64,000 nucleotides of DNA, taken from the NCBI GenBank assembly GCA_051294375.1, contig CM119264.1, positions 26,311,011 through 26,375,010 on the forward strand. Reading direction: 5' to 3'. The notes below the pieces were generated by a model. That model was not told the origin of the DNA, did not search any database, and worked only from the letters and a program-made list of their open reading frames with translations. Of this stretch, positions 1 through 12,874 are shown piece after piece (position 1 is the first letter of the stretch; each line of letters begins with the position of its first letter). Both the position numbers and the translations under genes were made by a program. The stretch comes from Paraspadella gotoi (Eukaryota > Chaetognatha).

Positions 1-1182
1 AGCCCTAGTTTTTGTCGTCTTAAACATCGTCTTCGTCTTTGTCAGTATCATTGTCATTCTCGGCAAATCTCTTGATTGTTTTCCTATCGTTTGTTAAAGT
101 ATAACCTTTAACTTTTAATAAATCTTAAATCATATCTTCTTTTGAGTTCATTGGGCTTTTCTTTGTAACTCACCAAATAAAAAAATAAATAAAATCACGG
201 CAGTGGGATGAAGACAAAAGAACAATAAAGGCAAAAGTTTTACTTTTTTTTAAATAATTAATTTTATGATTATTCATTACCATCATAATCATTATTATGA
301 TTATCATAATCAAAATTAACACGAACTTCGACTTCATCATCGTCATTATCATCATTATCCTCAATATTATCGCCATCAACACTTACATCATCATTATTCT
401 AATCATTACCATTAACATCAACGTAAGCTACGTGGATCTTTTTCTTCGATATCATCGTCGTCGCTATCATCGTCGACTTGTCGCATCAGCGCCTCTATCG
501 GAGGTCGCGTCGGCAGAGTCGGTAGCGTCAGGCGGCGGCGGCGGCGGCGACGGCGGCGGCGGCAGCGGCGGTGCGGCGCCGTGAGCAAAAGTCGTTTCCG
601 CTGCCAAATCTGCCTCCGTACGCCATTTGTTTTTTTCTCCCGCATTTTTTGTCTCTTGTTTCGTCAACTTGCCGTCATCACAAATGTCAGTTATTCAGTT
701 TTCAAAGACTATATAATAATAATAATGATAATTATAATACTAGTTAGTTGAGTCCTATTTTTACCATCCAATCTAGACGTGATTTAGGCACGTGATAATT
801 ATAATGGATTAATCTTTTTTTATTAATTCAGATTATCATTGCTCGTTAATGACAAATTCCTCGTTCCCGATCTTCGTTACGACCAAAGTTATTTTTTTCC
901 TCCGTCAGTGAATTATGTCTTCGTCTAGTTTATCATCGCCGTTTTTTTTTTTCTTTTTCTTTCATCGTAGAACAGAGAAAGTGGAGAAATAATGCGAAGT
1001 CATAAATCCATGGTCGATGTTGTTGTTGTTGTTGTCGTCGACGTTTTCGTTGTTGTCTTTATCTACATAACCGGAAATTTTACAGCTAATTGATAAGATA
1101 AATGTTTTACAAACATTTTTTTTTAATATAAAATTTTATATGATTAATTTATACTGCAATGTTCTCCATCATCTTGATTGCC
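1..1182. other. AT-rich intergenic DNA with trinucleotide runs
   Basis: No gene is supported here. The stretch holds ATT/ATC-rich low-complexity DNA (about 250-420), a GGC-rich run at about 529-575, and GTT/GTC runs at about 1,019-1,055. Minus-strand open frames across the GGC run give Pro- or Arg-rich translations that look like by-products of the trinucleotide repeat. Confidence 0.6.
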
Positions 1183-1530
1183 ATCTTTGTTTTACCCTTC
1201 TGTCAATGTCGGCTCAGTCTTAATCGTCATCTTTAATGTTGTTATCATAAAGAACTTTTCCTCGATAGTGACTTAAATTTCTTAAAATGTAATTACTAAA
1301 GGCAAAACTGTTTTCTGAAATTTTTACCTTTGTTAAAAAGAATTAATTAAGCCTATTTCTTAAGTCAATTGCGTATACTGTAACATGCAAATGAGATTAA
1401 CTAGAAAACTCCTTTTTTTTTTTTTTTTGAAAAAAGGGAGGTCCTGATAAATACAGGGTGTACCGGGTGGGATCTTTAATCAACTGGAAGCGAAGCTCTT
1501 TTCCTGCTCCGGGTGAGCACCCAGTGGAGT
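1183..1530 (+). repeat. Dispersed repeat R1, copy 1
   Basis: This stretch is clearly related to 59,232-60,340. Shared blocks are 1,183-1,260 with 59,232-59,315, and about 1,300-1,530 with 60,063-60,340, including the motif ACAGGGTGTACCGGGTG (ACAGGGTGAACCGGGTG in the other copy). The second copy has about 745 bp of extra DNA between the two blocks. Both copies run into a GA tract. No coding potential is seen. The class of element is unknown. Confidence 0.7.
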
Positions 1531-1558
1531 GAGAAAAAGAGAGAGACACGAGCAGAAG

Positions 1559-1590
<32 letters not shown>

Positions 1591-1720
1591 AGAGTAGAGA
1601 GAATGACAGAGAAGAGAGAGAGAGAATAGATATACGGAGAGATAGAGAAAGGAGAGAGAAGCAGAGAAAAACTGTATAGAAGAGTTTGACAAAAAAAGAA
1701 GATAAGAGTAGAAAGTAAAG
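1531..1720. repeat. GA-rich microsatellite tract
   Basis: Imperfect (GA)n with AGAAG and AGATA interruptions. It directly follows repeat R1, as a GA tract also does in the second R1 copy. Open frames across it translate to Ser/Leu-rich low complexity and are not genes. Confidence 0.85.
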
Positions 1721-2149
1721 AAAGAAAAGAAAAAACAAACATCTATAATACTAATCCGTTTTTTAGAGCGGCGACAGAAAAGAACCAAGAGAGAGATGGC
1801 GGTAAGAAGAGTGAGATAGATGATTGAGAGTAGTATGAATATATACATCTCGAAGAGGTTAGAGATATATTAAGAGAGCAAGAGTTATACCGTAGAGTAG
1901 AGAGAGAGATGGTATAGACGAAGCTTACGTTAACTTTTCCACAGAGCCCTTCGATCATGTCCCAGCGCGCAAGAACGTCAGACTGAATTCATATTTAAGT
2001 ACGAAATGCGAGCGCCTCTTGAGAGACACACTCCGTGCACATCAAAACTTATTTCTACATTTCTCTGTCTTCCTTTCCTTCTCCGCACACTGTTTCCTTC
2101 CTTCTACCTTCTCTCCCAGCCCATAACTAACGAGCCCATACAAAACTCT

Positions 2150-3746
2150 TTTCACTCTATACTCGTACTGAGCTCCTTCTTCACCACAAAGTCGCGTTAA
2201 ACCCACGCGGCCAGTAACAGTATCTTGATACTTATAGCGATATAGGCGCCCTATCGCACTTTCGCTGATTACTTATCATAGAGCGAAATAACGACGGTAT
2301 ATTTCTTCATGTTCGCGCCCGCAGTGACCCTTTTTACATTTTCATCCTGTATATCTTTCTCTTGTATTCAAACCATGTACTTTATGCACAACGTATTGAA
2401 TACATTGCTTTGTTATCGCTACATATTATTCCTTTATAGTCTTTTACTATCTCGATTTTTTAAATGCGTGGCCCGCCTAGCTCACGCAGCTCCTTAATAT
2501 TGAAGTTCTTTTTTCTGTCTTCTAATAATATTGCACCAAATGAAACTGATAGCTGCGAAAGACGTCATACTGCACTTTTTAGCGTATGGGGACAGAAACG
2601 ACTTACCCGACCCGCAAAAGTTGAATTTTTAGAGTTTCTCACTAGTCACTTCAGAGAGGCCAACCAGAGCCATGTTATCTCCTACTAAATCTGAAAAACA
2701 GCCAGATAATGTGAGGAATACCCGGAGGTGAATAAGGGGAATACTAAATTACTTTAGCTACCCGCGCACTAATTACTACCGTTCTATACCGATCGAAGTG
2801 ACCTTGCCCTACTTACCCTCCTGGAAAAATTCATTTACCACTGCGAACCGCGCACTTATCTCGAAACAGGTTGTAGAACCGTGGCCGCTGAACTGGAGGA
2901 GAAAGGAAGACGAATGATCAGTCGACAGACGACCTGCTCAACGGCGGTAGCAATAGCAGGGAGAGCGCCAGAGGCGAGGCCATCTCCTCTACTCTCTCTC
3001 TCTTCTCAATCGATCTTTTCCTCATCTCTCCTCATCCTATCATCTCAATCAGCAATCCTCGCGTTTCACCGGCGCGACAATCCCTTACCATCCCATCATC
3101 TCACCTCATCCCGCTCTGCCACTCGTCCCAACGCCTCATCCTCTCCTTCACTCCATCCTTGTGGTCCCTCTGCACATTCACGACAATAATATAAGCCAAG
3201 CGCAACCTTTTGCGCGGATAAAAGTCATTATAGGCAACAGCGAACAGAATAAACGAAATATCAGAGAAAAAATAACGACGAAAGATTAATACACAGATTC
3301 AATAAGAAACAGAAAGAGGCTGGCATTTAAGTAAGACTTTTCAGCCAGAATAGTAATATAGAATAGGTTCACAAGTTACGCGTACGTGGTCTTTTAATAG
3401 AGTGTTATTATTATTAAAGTATTTTTTATTCATTTACTGATAGGAAATGCAACTATGTCGAAAACAATAACTTGTATGAATATTAAGGACTGAAGCGAAC
3501 ATAATCATATATAGAACATAATGAAAAGAGAGAATACAAATTAAAAAATTCATTATAGGTAAACTAAATTTAATAAGAAATGAATCGAACAGATACTTCA
3601 AAAGAATATGATATTAGAATATGAAAATTTAGGAGTTAACATCCACTTTTGTTCAGCGCTCGCATTCCCCTTAAAAAAAACCATATAGAACCTGGACATA
3701 AAAGAATGAAGGAGGATAAGGAGGTTGGAAAAAAAAAGGAAAGAAG
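2150..3746. repeat. Diverged or error-rich copy of family A
   Basis: Sequence words match 20,290-21,070 in the same order and orientation. Examples are TGATTACTTATCATAGAG with its counterpart near 20,312, the TTTTTAGAGTTTCTCAC region near 2,625 with 20,608, and ATTAAGGACTGAA near 3,482 with 20,912. The copy is about twice as long as its counterpart because extra bases are scattered throughout. It ends at a 25-N gap. Its 3' part (3,250-3,660) is also related to 4,240-4,560. Open frames here are spurious. Confidence 0.6.
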
Positions 3747-3771
3747 NNNNNNNNNNNNNNNNNNNNNNNNN
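3747..3771. other. 25-N assembly gap
   Basis: Exactly 25 N, separating the family-A copy from a GA tract. Confidence 0.95.
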
Positions 3772-3804
<33 letters not shown>

Positions 3805-3919
3805 TAACTTTTTCCAACAACCTTTGCGAATGTAGCGGAAGAACCGACTAATCGAGCGAAACCCCGCGCTAAAAAACTTTTTTTTTCTTTTCGCTTTTTT
3901 CTCCCGCAGAAAATTTTTC

Positions 3920-4560
3920 TCTACTCGTACTGAGTTAAAATGTCGCTTAAACCGCAGTAACGTATTTTGATCTTAAAAGAAAGGACATTTCTTTTTCTTT
4001 CCTTTTCTTTTCTCTTCTTTTCTCTTTCTTTTCTCTTTCTTATCTTTTCACTTTCTTTTCTTTTCCCTTTCTTTTCTCAAAGTGAGACGCTCGGCGCGAA
4101 TTTATCTTCTCCGCAGATAATGTGAGATATAATGAAGGAAAGGGGAAACAAATACTCAGTGATGAATGCTTTCTTTTACTGCCGCACTTTATTCGAACGG
4201 TTGTAGGAACCCCGCTGAGAGAAGGAAGACGATGACGTCGACGACGACGCTCACGACGACGATAACGATTCGAGAAAAACAACGACGAAGATTAATACGA
4301 TTAAGAAAGAAAGAGGCGGCATTTAGTAAGAATTTTCGGCCAAGTATTAGATAGGCAAGTTACCTGGTCTTTTATAATGTTATTTTAAATATTTTTACAT
4401 TTACTGATAGGAAATGATGTCAATATTGTTGATGTAACATTTCAAATCATTTGAAAACAAAAAAAAATTAAAAAATTCATGTAGGAACCTTAAAAAACAT
4501 ATGATTTAAATATGAAAATTTAGGAGTTCAAACTTTGTTCAGGCTGATTTAAAAACTACT
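3920..4560. repeat. Shorter, cleaner copy of part of 2,150-3,660
   Basis: About 3,920-3,990 resembles 2,150-2,240 (shared CTACTCGTACTGAG). About 4,240-4,560 resembles 3,250-3,660 (shared ATTTACTGATAGGAAATG and ATATGAAAATTTAGGAGTT). The relation is a local direct duplication across the 25-N gap, and the upstream copy carries extra bases. A TTTTC-rich run (3,985-4,080) and GACGAC-type repeats (4,230-4,290) lie inside. No gene is supported. Confidence 0.55.
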
Positions 4561-5665
4561 GACATAGGGCTAAAAGACTGTATTATCAGATTTTTTAATT
4601 TTTGTCATCTTCAGGTGCAAATTAAAACCTTTGCATAATACCCATTAGCTATATTAATATAACAATTTTTTATTAAAAAAAGCACTACAATCTTTTAATA
4701 ACACGCGAATGCATGTAGCTGTATGGTAAAATTGTTGTTTTTATTTTTTATTATAATACAAGGCTTTTATCAATAAAGGGGTAAATTGCAAAGAAAATGA
4801 GTTATTTCAAGGCTCCATATTGACACTATGATATCAATGAATTTTATTTATTTATTTAAAAAGAATTCAGACTAAGCGCCATGTTTATTTTCAGTATTTT
4901 ATAGTCAAGACCTTTATGGATTTTCTTTGTTCCGGCGGCGTTGGATAGCCCAAACACTGCAGTTTCAGAAATCATCCATGGTTTTGTAATATTTACTGCG
5001 CTACTGGTGCAAAAATTGCTAGGAACCAAAATTATCCGAAACCGCTTCGTTCTTTCGGATTTTTTTTTAAGCGCGGAGCGACATATCTACAAGTATGTAC
5101 ATTTGTACAATGAATAAATATTTATTTTTTAGGCTTTTTAAAAACAAAAGAACAACATCCCCTCTGTTAGGGTCGAGGTGAGGAGAGGAGAGGAGGCGTA
5201 GAAAAAAAAACGGAAAACAAAAAAATCCAATTGTGAAATGTGAATTGACGAAGCGAAAATTGGGTGAAGACGTCGACAACCAATAAACTGCGACGTTGGA
5301 ACGCGAGTGGAAGAAGGTCACGTGATATGAATCATTGAATAGAAACCACGAGATGTCATCCTCGGTGTTGTTTGTGTAAAAGTTTTACAAAAACTGAAAT
5401 AGTCCTTGGCTGTCGCATTACTCTTTGTAAAAACCTACGCCCTTCACAAGCAGCGTTCTGTGTCACACCTGGCTAGAGAAAACCCAGAGTGGCGTTAAAA
5501 AATTTCTCGAAAAAACCCCCGATTTAAAGCTCACATATGGACACAAATTGGCGCTAAAATTGTTGCAGGAATTCACGCGCGCATGGTCGAACAAATTAGA
5601 GCGCAAATAGTCAACCGAATTGTTCATCGCATGGGCAAACAAGATGGCATATGAATTTTGACGCT
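4561..5665. other. AT-rich intergenic DNA, no gene seen
   Basis: No convincing open frame. A CCAAT box (5,280-5,284) lies 33 bp upstream of a TCACGTGA palindrome (5,318-5,325) in a locally GC-richer patch, which could be regulatory. From about 5,500 the sequence becomes rich in degenerate GAATT and GCGC words leading into the minisatellite at 5,666. Confidence 0.5.
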
Positions 5666-5713
5666 CGAATTAGCGCGCGAATTGGCGCCCGAATTGGCGC
5701 CCGAATTGGCGCG
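5666..5713. repeat. 12-bp minisatellite, four units
   Basis: Four consecutive 12-bp units of the form CGAATTRGCGCS. The last three differ only at the final base. Degenerate versions seem to extend upstream to about 5,570. Confidence 0.85.
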
Positions 5714-5731
5714 GAGGTCGCGCGAGATGAA

Positions 5732-5840
5732 TGAGGTCGAACGATGTTTGGATGACCCCACGCGGTTGGGGTCAGAAGATGTTGGTTGACCTCTACGCGC
5801 TGAGGGTCAAGAGATGTTGGATCTCCAGACGCGGGTGAGG
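5732..5840. repeat. ~35-bp tandem repeat, about three units
   Basis: Three imperfect units share a GATGTT(T)GG core and an ACGCG core about 20 bp later, followed by G-rich sequence. The period is about 35 bp. It follows the 12-bp minisatellite almost directly. Confidence 0.65.
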
Positions 5841-5879
5841 AATTATGACTGGAAGGTGAGGGCGAATGGTAAGACGAGG

Positions 5880-6810
5880 AAACGAAAGCTTCCTTCTATT
5901 TTTTCGTCTTTTCTTTTCTTTTCTCTTTTTTCGTCTTTTCTTTCTTTTCTTTTCTTTTCTTTTTTTTCGTAATTTCTTTTTCTTTTCTCTTTTTTCGTTG
6001 TCTTCTTTCTTTTCTTTCTCTTCTCTTTCTTTTCTTATCCTTTTCTTTTTTTTTCCTTTTTCTTTTCTTCTTCTCTTATTTTTCGATGCGTCTTTTCTTT
6101 CTTTTTTTTCTTTTTTCTTTTCCTTTTCTTTTCCTTCTTTTTTTCCTCGTTTTTCTTATTCTTTTCTTTCTTTTCTTTTTTCTCTTTTTTCTCTTTTCTT
6201 TTCGGTTCATGTTTATTTATTTTATTTATTTTTTTTTCTTTTTCCCTTTTACATTAATTAGGTCTTTTTTTTCGTTTACATTTTTTTTTTTTTCATTTGA
6301 CTCGATCTATATTCTCTCTCTTATTTTATTTCCTGATTATTATTTCTTTTGTCTTTTTATCTTTTTCTATTTCTTATTTCTTTTCTTTCTTTCTTTCTTT
6401 TCATCTTTGTATTTTTTTTTTTTATTTTTTTATATTTTTTGATTTTTTTTTTTTTTTTTTTTCTTTTCTGCTTTCTTTTCTTTCTTTCTTCTTATTCCTT
6501 TTCTTTCTCTATTTCTTTTTCTCCCCTCTTTCTTTTTCCTTTCTATCCATAGAGCCCCAATGTCTGTTAGTCTCTCTCTTCTCTCCTCTCGTCGTCCTCT
6601 CGTCTTTCATCGTCCTCCTGGTGACCTCTCCTCATACGCTCTCTTTCTATCTCCNNNNNNNNNNNNNNNNNNNNNNNNNTTCTTTTCTTTTCTTTTCTTT
6701 TCTTTTCTTTTTTTTCTCTACTTTACATTTCATTTCTTTTCTTTACATTATTTTAAGTACTTTTTATTTCGTTTACTTTTTAATTTTTCATTTCTCTCTC
6801 TCTCTCTCTT

Positions 6811-6841
<31 letters not shown>

Positions 6842-7400
6842 TNNNNNNNNNNNNNNNNNNNNNNNNNNNNNNNNNNNNNNNNNNNNNNNNNNNNNNNNNN
6901 NNNNNNNNNNNNNNNNNNNNNNNNNNNNNNNNNNNNNNNNNNNNNNNNNNNNNNNNNNNNNNNNNNNNNNNNNNNNNNNNNNNNNNNNNNNNNNNNNNNN
7001 NNNNNNNNNNNNNNNNNNNNNNNNNNTCTCTCTCTCTCCCATCTGATCTTAATCCTCCGTTTGTTTTCCTTGTTTTCCTAATTTTCCCTCAAAGAGACTT
7101 AAAAACCGTTACCGCAGTTCGGCAGCCTCGAAAATCGAGTTGGAAAGAGATTCGCGTAGTTTAGTTGATTCACTTTTCTCTTTTTTCCTTCTCTTTCCTT
7201 TCTTTCTTTCTTTCCATTAATTTACTTCTGTTCTTCTTTCTTTTCTCCTCCCTCTTTTCCTCCCGACGTAAATCGTAATCGTCAGAAGTCAGTTTAATTC
7301 CTCTTCTTCTCTTTTCTCCCTTACCTTTTCTACTACTCAATCTTCCCTCCCTTGACCCTTTCCTCTTTCTTCCTCCCTCCTCTTTATTCCGTTTCCCCCA
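5880..7400. repeat. Long T/C-rich low-complexity tract with gaps
   Basis: About 1.5 kb of TTTTC, TTCTT and CT repeats on the plus strand, interrupted by gaps at 6,655-6,679 (25 N) and 6,843-7,026 (184 N). The long Phe/Leu/Ser open frames are products of pyrimidine composition, not genes. Confidence 0.9.
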
Positions 7401-8049
7401 TTTCTTTCCTTTCCTCCCTTTTCTTCTCCACCTTTTTCTTTCCTTCCTCCGACCCTTGCCTCTTTCTTCCTCTCTCCCCCTTTAAAACCTCCTTTTTTTA
7501 CCTTTCTCCCTTTTCTTCAGTCTCTATTAATATCTCCTCCGCTGACGCTCCTTTTCTTTTTTCTTTCCTCCACCTCTTCCTCCTCTTTCTTCGACCATTT
7601 CCAGCCTTTCCTTCCGTTCCTTCCATTTCTCACCCGTTTCGTTCCTTTTTCTCCGCGGCCGCCATATTTTTTTTTACGATAAAAGAGAAACGCGCGTCAC
7701 TCACCCTTTTTACGAGCGACGGATTAACTCATTATCTCCGCGAAGCCGACAGCTTTTCTTTTTCCTCCGTCGTGAGACGCGTGTGATCCTAGAAAGAAAA
7801 TAAAAGAAGGGAGGGGAAGGTGGGAGGAAGAGGAGAAGTTAAATATTAACAGATTCAATAAAAAGAATGTATATTATTACGGAAAATAATAATTCTAGAT
7901 ATAATACTAATTCTAAAGTCCTAAAAACCCCAAGATTCTTTGCATCCCCCAGAGTTCACTCTCTCTCCTCACTCTAACATTCACTGCCCACGAATTCCGG
8001 TCACGACGTTTCACCAAATCCCCAATGAATCCACGATCTTGCTCTGGAC
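7401..8049. other. Pyrimidine-rich intergenic DNA
   Basis: CT-rich on the plus strand up to about 7,640, then a short GC-rich patch with GCGGCCGCC (7,656) and CGCG words to about 7,780. No gene is supported. Confidence 0.5.
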
Positions 8050-8125
8050 GAAATGACCACACGCCCACGCCGCAGTTGCCCAAGTCAACGCGTCCAATCC
8101 AAGGACTCATCTCTCTCTCTCTCTC

Positions 8126-8300
8126 NNNNNNNNNNNNNNNNNNNNNNNNNNNNNNNNNNNNNNNNNNNNNNNNNNNNNNNNNNNNNNNNNNNNNNNNNNN
8201 NNNNNNNNNNNNNNNNNNNNNNNNNNNNNNNNNNNNNNNNNNNNNNNNNNNNNNNNNNNNNNNNNNNNNNNNNNNNNNNNNNNNNNNNNNNNNNNNNNNN
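8126..8300. other. 175-N gap inside a CT tract
   Basis: The gap is preceded by (TC)n, so it probably hides more of that tract. Confidence 0.9.
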
Positions 8301-9352
8301 TTCTCTTTTTTACCCTCTTAACCTTACCCTGTCCTCACCCTGATCTCTCCTCATCGCTCCCTACCCACCCGTCTTCCTTTGATCCGAAGAGAGAGATCTC
8401 TAACATGTCACTGCCCACCGAATTCGGTCAACGGACGTTTCAACCGTCAAAATCCCCATAGAATCGCACGATCCCTTGCTCTGGACGATAATGACTCACC
8501 AGACGCACACAGGGCCGCCAGTTGCCCAAGTCAACGGCGTCCAATCCAGACATCATCTCTCTCTCTCGTCTCTCTCCTCCTCTTCTCTTGCTCTCTCCAT
8601 CGTCGTCTCTCTCTCTCTCTATCTCACTTCGTCTTCTCTCTTTCGCAATCTTCTCACGACGTGTTTTTGACCTAGTAGGGAGTCATAAGCATCCTGTTTC
8701 TTCTTTTTTAGCCTAATCCTCTAACCTTATCCACCACTGATCACTCCACCCTGGATTCTATCCTCATAGCGGCTCACTACCCCCGTCTTCCTTGATTCGC
8801 CGTTTTCCGAGCGATTCAACGTGGACAATGCGATCGAGACGCGTTTTGCCCCTGCCTCGGCTGCCAAGCGAGTCGTAGCGGCTTCACGTCTCCTCATCTC
8901 TTCTCTCTCATCGTCATCGTCTCTCTCTCTAATCTCTGTGCTCTCTCTCTCGTCACCCTCTCCCCAACTGTTGAATTTGCCTGGCTTTANNNNNNNNNNN
9001 NNNNNNNNNNNNNNGAATTCCTGCTTTCCTCTCTCAAGCTTTTGTCCACTCATGTGCGAGTTGGCCAAAGATTGGTCACGTGATGAGGCTCCAAGCACAG
9101 CCACCTTTTCCTTTTTTTTCAACCTCCTTTTTCCTCCTTTTCATTTTTTCCTTTTTCCATTTTCATTTTGGAGACGACTCACTGGTCATTCATTCATTCA
9201 TCTATAAATTTAGTTTTTATTAATTTTTTTTTATCCCTTCATTTATTTTTTCGTTCAGTCCTTAATTGTTTTCATTCATTAATTCACTATTTCATTGTAA
9301 TTTTCATTCAATGCTTTCGCCAAAAGGTTCGCTTCCTTTATTATTGTCGTGA

Positions 9353-9384
<32 letters not shown>

Positions 9385-10436
9385 GAGAGACGAGAAGAAG
9401 AGAGAGAGAGAGAGGAAGAGAGAGAGAAGGCTGCCACCATGCTGCGGCTCCCCGCATACTGGAGCCGTACCGTTTTTCTCGAGGGTAATATTTTCCCCGA
9501 AGAGCCCGGAATAGTGAGAAGCGTTTTCCGGTAGGAAAGAAAATATTCCGCGCTGCTAAAAAACACGGCCGCTTTTTAGGTTGCGGCCGCGAGTACTAGC
9601 TGAGAAACTCTAAAAGGTCACTTCGGTTGGGGGGGGGGGGGGGTAAGGGTCGTTCTGTCCCCCCATAACATTAAAAATGCATTGATTTGCCTATAGTTAG
9701 TTGCTCATTTATTAAGACAGAAAAAAACCCTCAAATCTAAGGGACTGGGCTAGCGGCCACCTTCAAAGAAATCATAGAACTATAAGGAATAAATGACGGA
9801 ATTTTAAAGCAAGGCATGTCATCAATACATGTCATATATGTGAATCAAAGAGAAATACAAGAAAAAAATAAAGTCAACTGCGGCGCAACACATTGGAATT
9901 AACCGTTCTTCGTTTTTTCTCCTCTATGATTAGAGTTAATTCAGCGAAGCGAAGGTGAAAGAGGCGAATTATATTCGCTTGAGTGGGCGGTGGAAGAGGG
10001 CGCAGGGCTATAGGGTGGGGTGAGGAGGGACATCTTTCGAAGGTGAACAGAAATTGAAATAGGGAGAGTGTCAACGGAAGATTGGTCTTTCAAAGGGCGA
10101 TGTTTATTTAAAATTTATAAACAAATCTTTGGGCGACGAGGAACGGAGTAAAATATTTGTTACATAAAACGATGTGTGAAATATAAAAAACGTGAGTGGT
10201 AAACTTAAAAATAAGACCCAACGGTGGTTAAAAAAAAACGTTGAACGTTCTTGAGGCAACGCAACTTTTTCCTTCTGGGACAATTCAAACATTGCTAAAA
10301 GTAAAAAATAAGAACAGGATACTAATTATCCCCCTTTTTTCCCCCATTCTTCGCGCAACTGATCATTGTTAACTTTTCCCGCTAATTACTTTCGCGGCCG
10401 TCTCGATCGCGATGTCGTCAATATAAATATAAATAC

Positions 10437-10443
10437 AATAAAA

Positions 10444-10482
<39 letters not shown>

Positions 10483-10501
10483 AATAAATTAAATAAATAA
10501 G

Positions 10502-10560
<59 letters not shown>

Positions 10561-10592
10561 ATTAATAAATAAATAAATATAAATAAATAAAT
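10437..10592. repeat. (AAAT)n microsatellite
   Basis: Tetranucleotide repeat with a few slips. It is present at the same place in the other copies of segment A (15,851-16,026 and, inverted, 19,683-19,872). The Leu/Phe/Ile/Tyr open frame across it is spurious. Confidence 0.95.
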
Positions 10593-11166
10593 TTAAAAAA
10601 TGAATAAAATATATAAAAAAAAGAAAAAAAATAATAAAAGGATTACGAGTGACATAATTGGTTGTGATGGTGAAAGAAGGAAATATGAGATGGCGGAAAA
10701 AATAGGAAAGAGTCACGTGATCCGAAGGAAAGTGGTGATGTTTGAAAAAAGGAGATGATTAGAAAAGGAATAAAGATGAGAAATAGTTAACTGGATATAA
10801 CTCTGACTGAGGCAACATGAGCAGTGAGCAAGCGGAAAAGCCTGTTTTCCAGTGAATGAATTTTTTTTTTCTGCCAAAATTTCAGTTGATAAAAAAATCT
10901 ACAGAGGTAGAATTTGAAATGATTTTTTTTAAAATAAAGTGATTAATTTCTTTCTTTTTTTTTTAAATTCCATATCCAAATATTCAAAAATGATTAGACG
11001 ACGACAACGACGACAAGGAAGAAACGAACAACGACCGACAACGACGGACGACGAGGCCCAGCTCTCTCCCAAAACAAATATTTCCGCCTTCCGATAAAAC
11101 AATCGAATCCGGAATTGACAACCAGCTATTGTCCTACCTAACGATTAACTGTTTCATTTTAATGTC

Positions 11167-11170
11167 TCTC

Positions 11171-11216
<46 letters not shown>

Positions 11217-11640
11217 TCTTCTCTCTCTCTCTCTCTCTCTCTTCTCATCGTCTCTCTCTCTTCTCTCCGACCAGAGCTTTGTGCTTCGTTCCTACTAAAA
11301 ATTGTTTCCCCTCTCCTTTTTTTCCCCACGACTTAATGGCGGTTCATTAAATTTTTCAAGGAGGCTGAATTAAAGCCTATCGCTTTCCTTCAACCCGCCC
11401 CGCCCCTTTCCGCCCCCCTCCCCTCTCAACCGCTGGAGGTGGGCGGCGTGGCGTCGGAGTCCCCGCTATTTACGAGTTGTTTCATGTTTATTTGCGCAGA
11501 CTTGTTTAGGTGAGCTCTATCGCTCTCCTCTCTCTCTCTCTCTCTCCTCTCCTCGTCTCGTCACGTCATCCTCTCTCGTGTCGCTCTCGCTCTCTCAGTA
11601 CTCTCTCTCCTCTCTATTCCTTTCTTCTCTGCTCTGCTCT
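11167..11640. repeat. CT tracts flanking a GC-rich patch
   Basis: (CT)n tracts at about 11,181-11,268 and 11,529-11,640 surround a GC-rich patch (11,385-11,470) whose inverted counterpart is at about 18,840-18,920. No gene is supported. Confidence 0.75.
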
Positions 11641-11788
11641 CTCCTCTTTCTCTAAAATTAGGATTAATGAAGGTGTGTCATAATCAATAAAAAAAAGAAA
11701 AAATACGATATGAATCTTCGTCATCGAAATTATTCTAAGATATCGCCGATCGCAAGGATTCGTTTGTGACCTTCGATGACATGGAACG

Positions 11789-11995
11789 CGAACACCTTTC
11801 AAGACCGTCCCTCTTTTCTTCTGACTGATTCCTCTCTTTATAGTTATCTTTTTATTATTTTTATTTTATTTTTTATATTGTAATCAGTGTCCTTTTTCTG
11901 AGTTTACGTCTATGCTTCATTTTCCTAAAATTATTTTTACGTTACATAAGTGTTGGAACGTCGAAAAGATTCTGCTGAGCTGAGTAGAGAGAGAG

Positions 11996-12070
<75 letters not shown>

Positions 12071-12789
12071 AGAGAGAGAGAGAGAGAGAGAGAGGCGATC
12101 CCAACATTGATTCGAATCGTAGCTTCTTCAATACGTGTTCCTCCACCAAAGCCCAACTGATATTCGTAATTTGTTGTAGTTGGAATCAATGTTGCCACGA
12201 TCTGCTCGTCTTTAGGCATGAAACTATAATCTATAAATAGATGCAAAACAAAAAGAGTCGAAAACAAGAAACCAACAGAATGAAAATACAAAACAAATAA
12301 ACAAAAGGAACAACTTTTGCTTTGGTGAAAAGATAGGACGTTGGCGGACAACAACCCAAAAGGAAACAACAAACGACAAAGCGAAAGCAATAAACTTCTC
12401 CTGTACTCCGTTCGGGAACGGAGACAAAATTCGGCGTCGGGCGAGTCGACCGATCGTGCAAGTCGTGAGCGGGCGAGCTTTTAAGTCATTTCCCGATCTA
12501 ATCGTGGCTTCTTGCCAAATACATAAGCGGTGATACTACGGCTCGTGCCAACAATACGTTGCAATGTTGATGTCTTACAGTAAAAGGCAAGACTCTCACG
12601 TCTGCTAAAAGTCAATAAGCTGACTTAGTCTTATTAGCAAAGTTGCGCAAATCGCGTTTTAAACACAGCTTCGTATAAGCGATGCCAAGGTAAGCCGACC
12701 AAACGAGCGAAAAACGTCGGCGCCAGGCCACAATTCACCTTACTCTCTCTCTCTCTCTGTTCCTTCTCCTCTCTCTCCTCTGCTTTCTC

Positions 12790-12822
<33 letters not shown>

Positions 12823-12843
12823 TCTGCTCTCCTCTCGAGATCT

Positions 12844-12874
<31 letters not shown>

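Larger units (their letters stand above)
8050..11520 (+). repeat. Duplicated segment A, reference copy
   Basis: This block recurs inverted as A' (18,800-21,606). Part of it (9,484-11,166) recurs in direct orientation as A'' (14,990-16,584). Its start (about 8,020-8,110) is also related to 8,400-8,560, with shared TTGCTCTGGACGA and AGTTGCCCAAGTCAACG. Inside are gaps (8,126-8,300; 8,990-9,014), a GA tract (9,357-9,428), an (AAAT)n tract (10,437-10,592) and TCACGTGA sites at 9,076 and 10,713. Compared with A'' it carries extra single bases, for example a G-run at about 9,630-9,642 where A'' has GGTCGG. No gene is supported. Confidence 0.8.

Noticed and set aside
5866-7081. Long Phe/Leu/Ser-rich plus-strand open frames, some spanning gaps
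   Set aside because: They translate a TTTTC/CT low-complexity tract, overlap in different frames and cross N runs. No domain or splice signal is seen.
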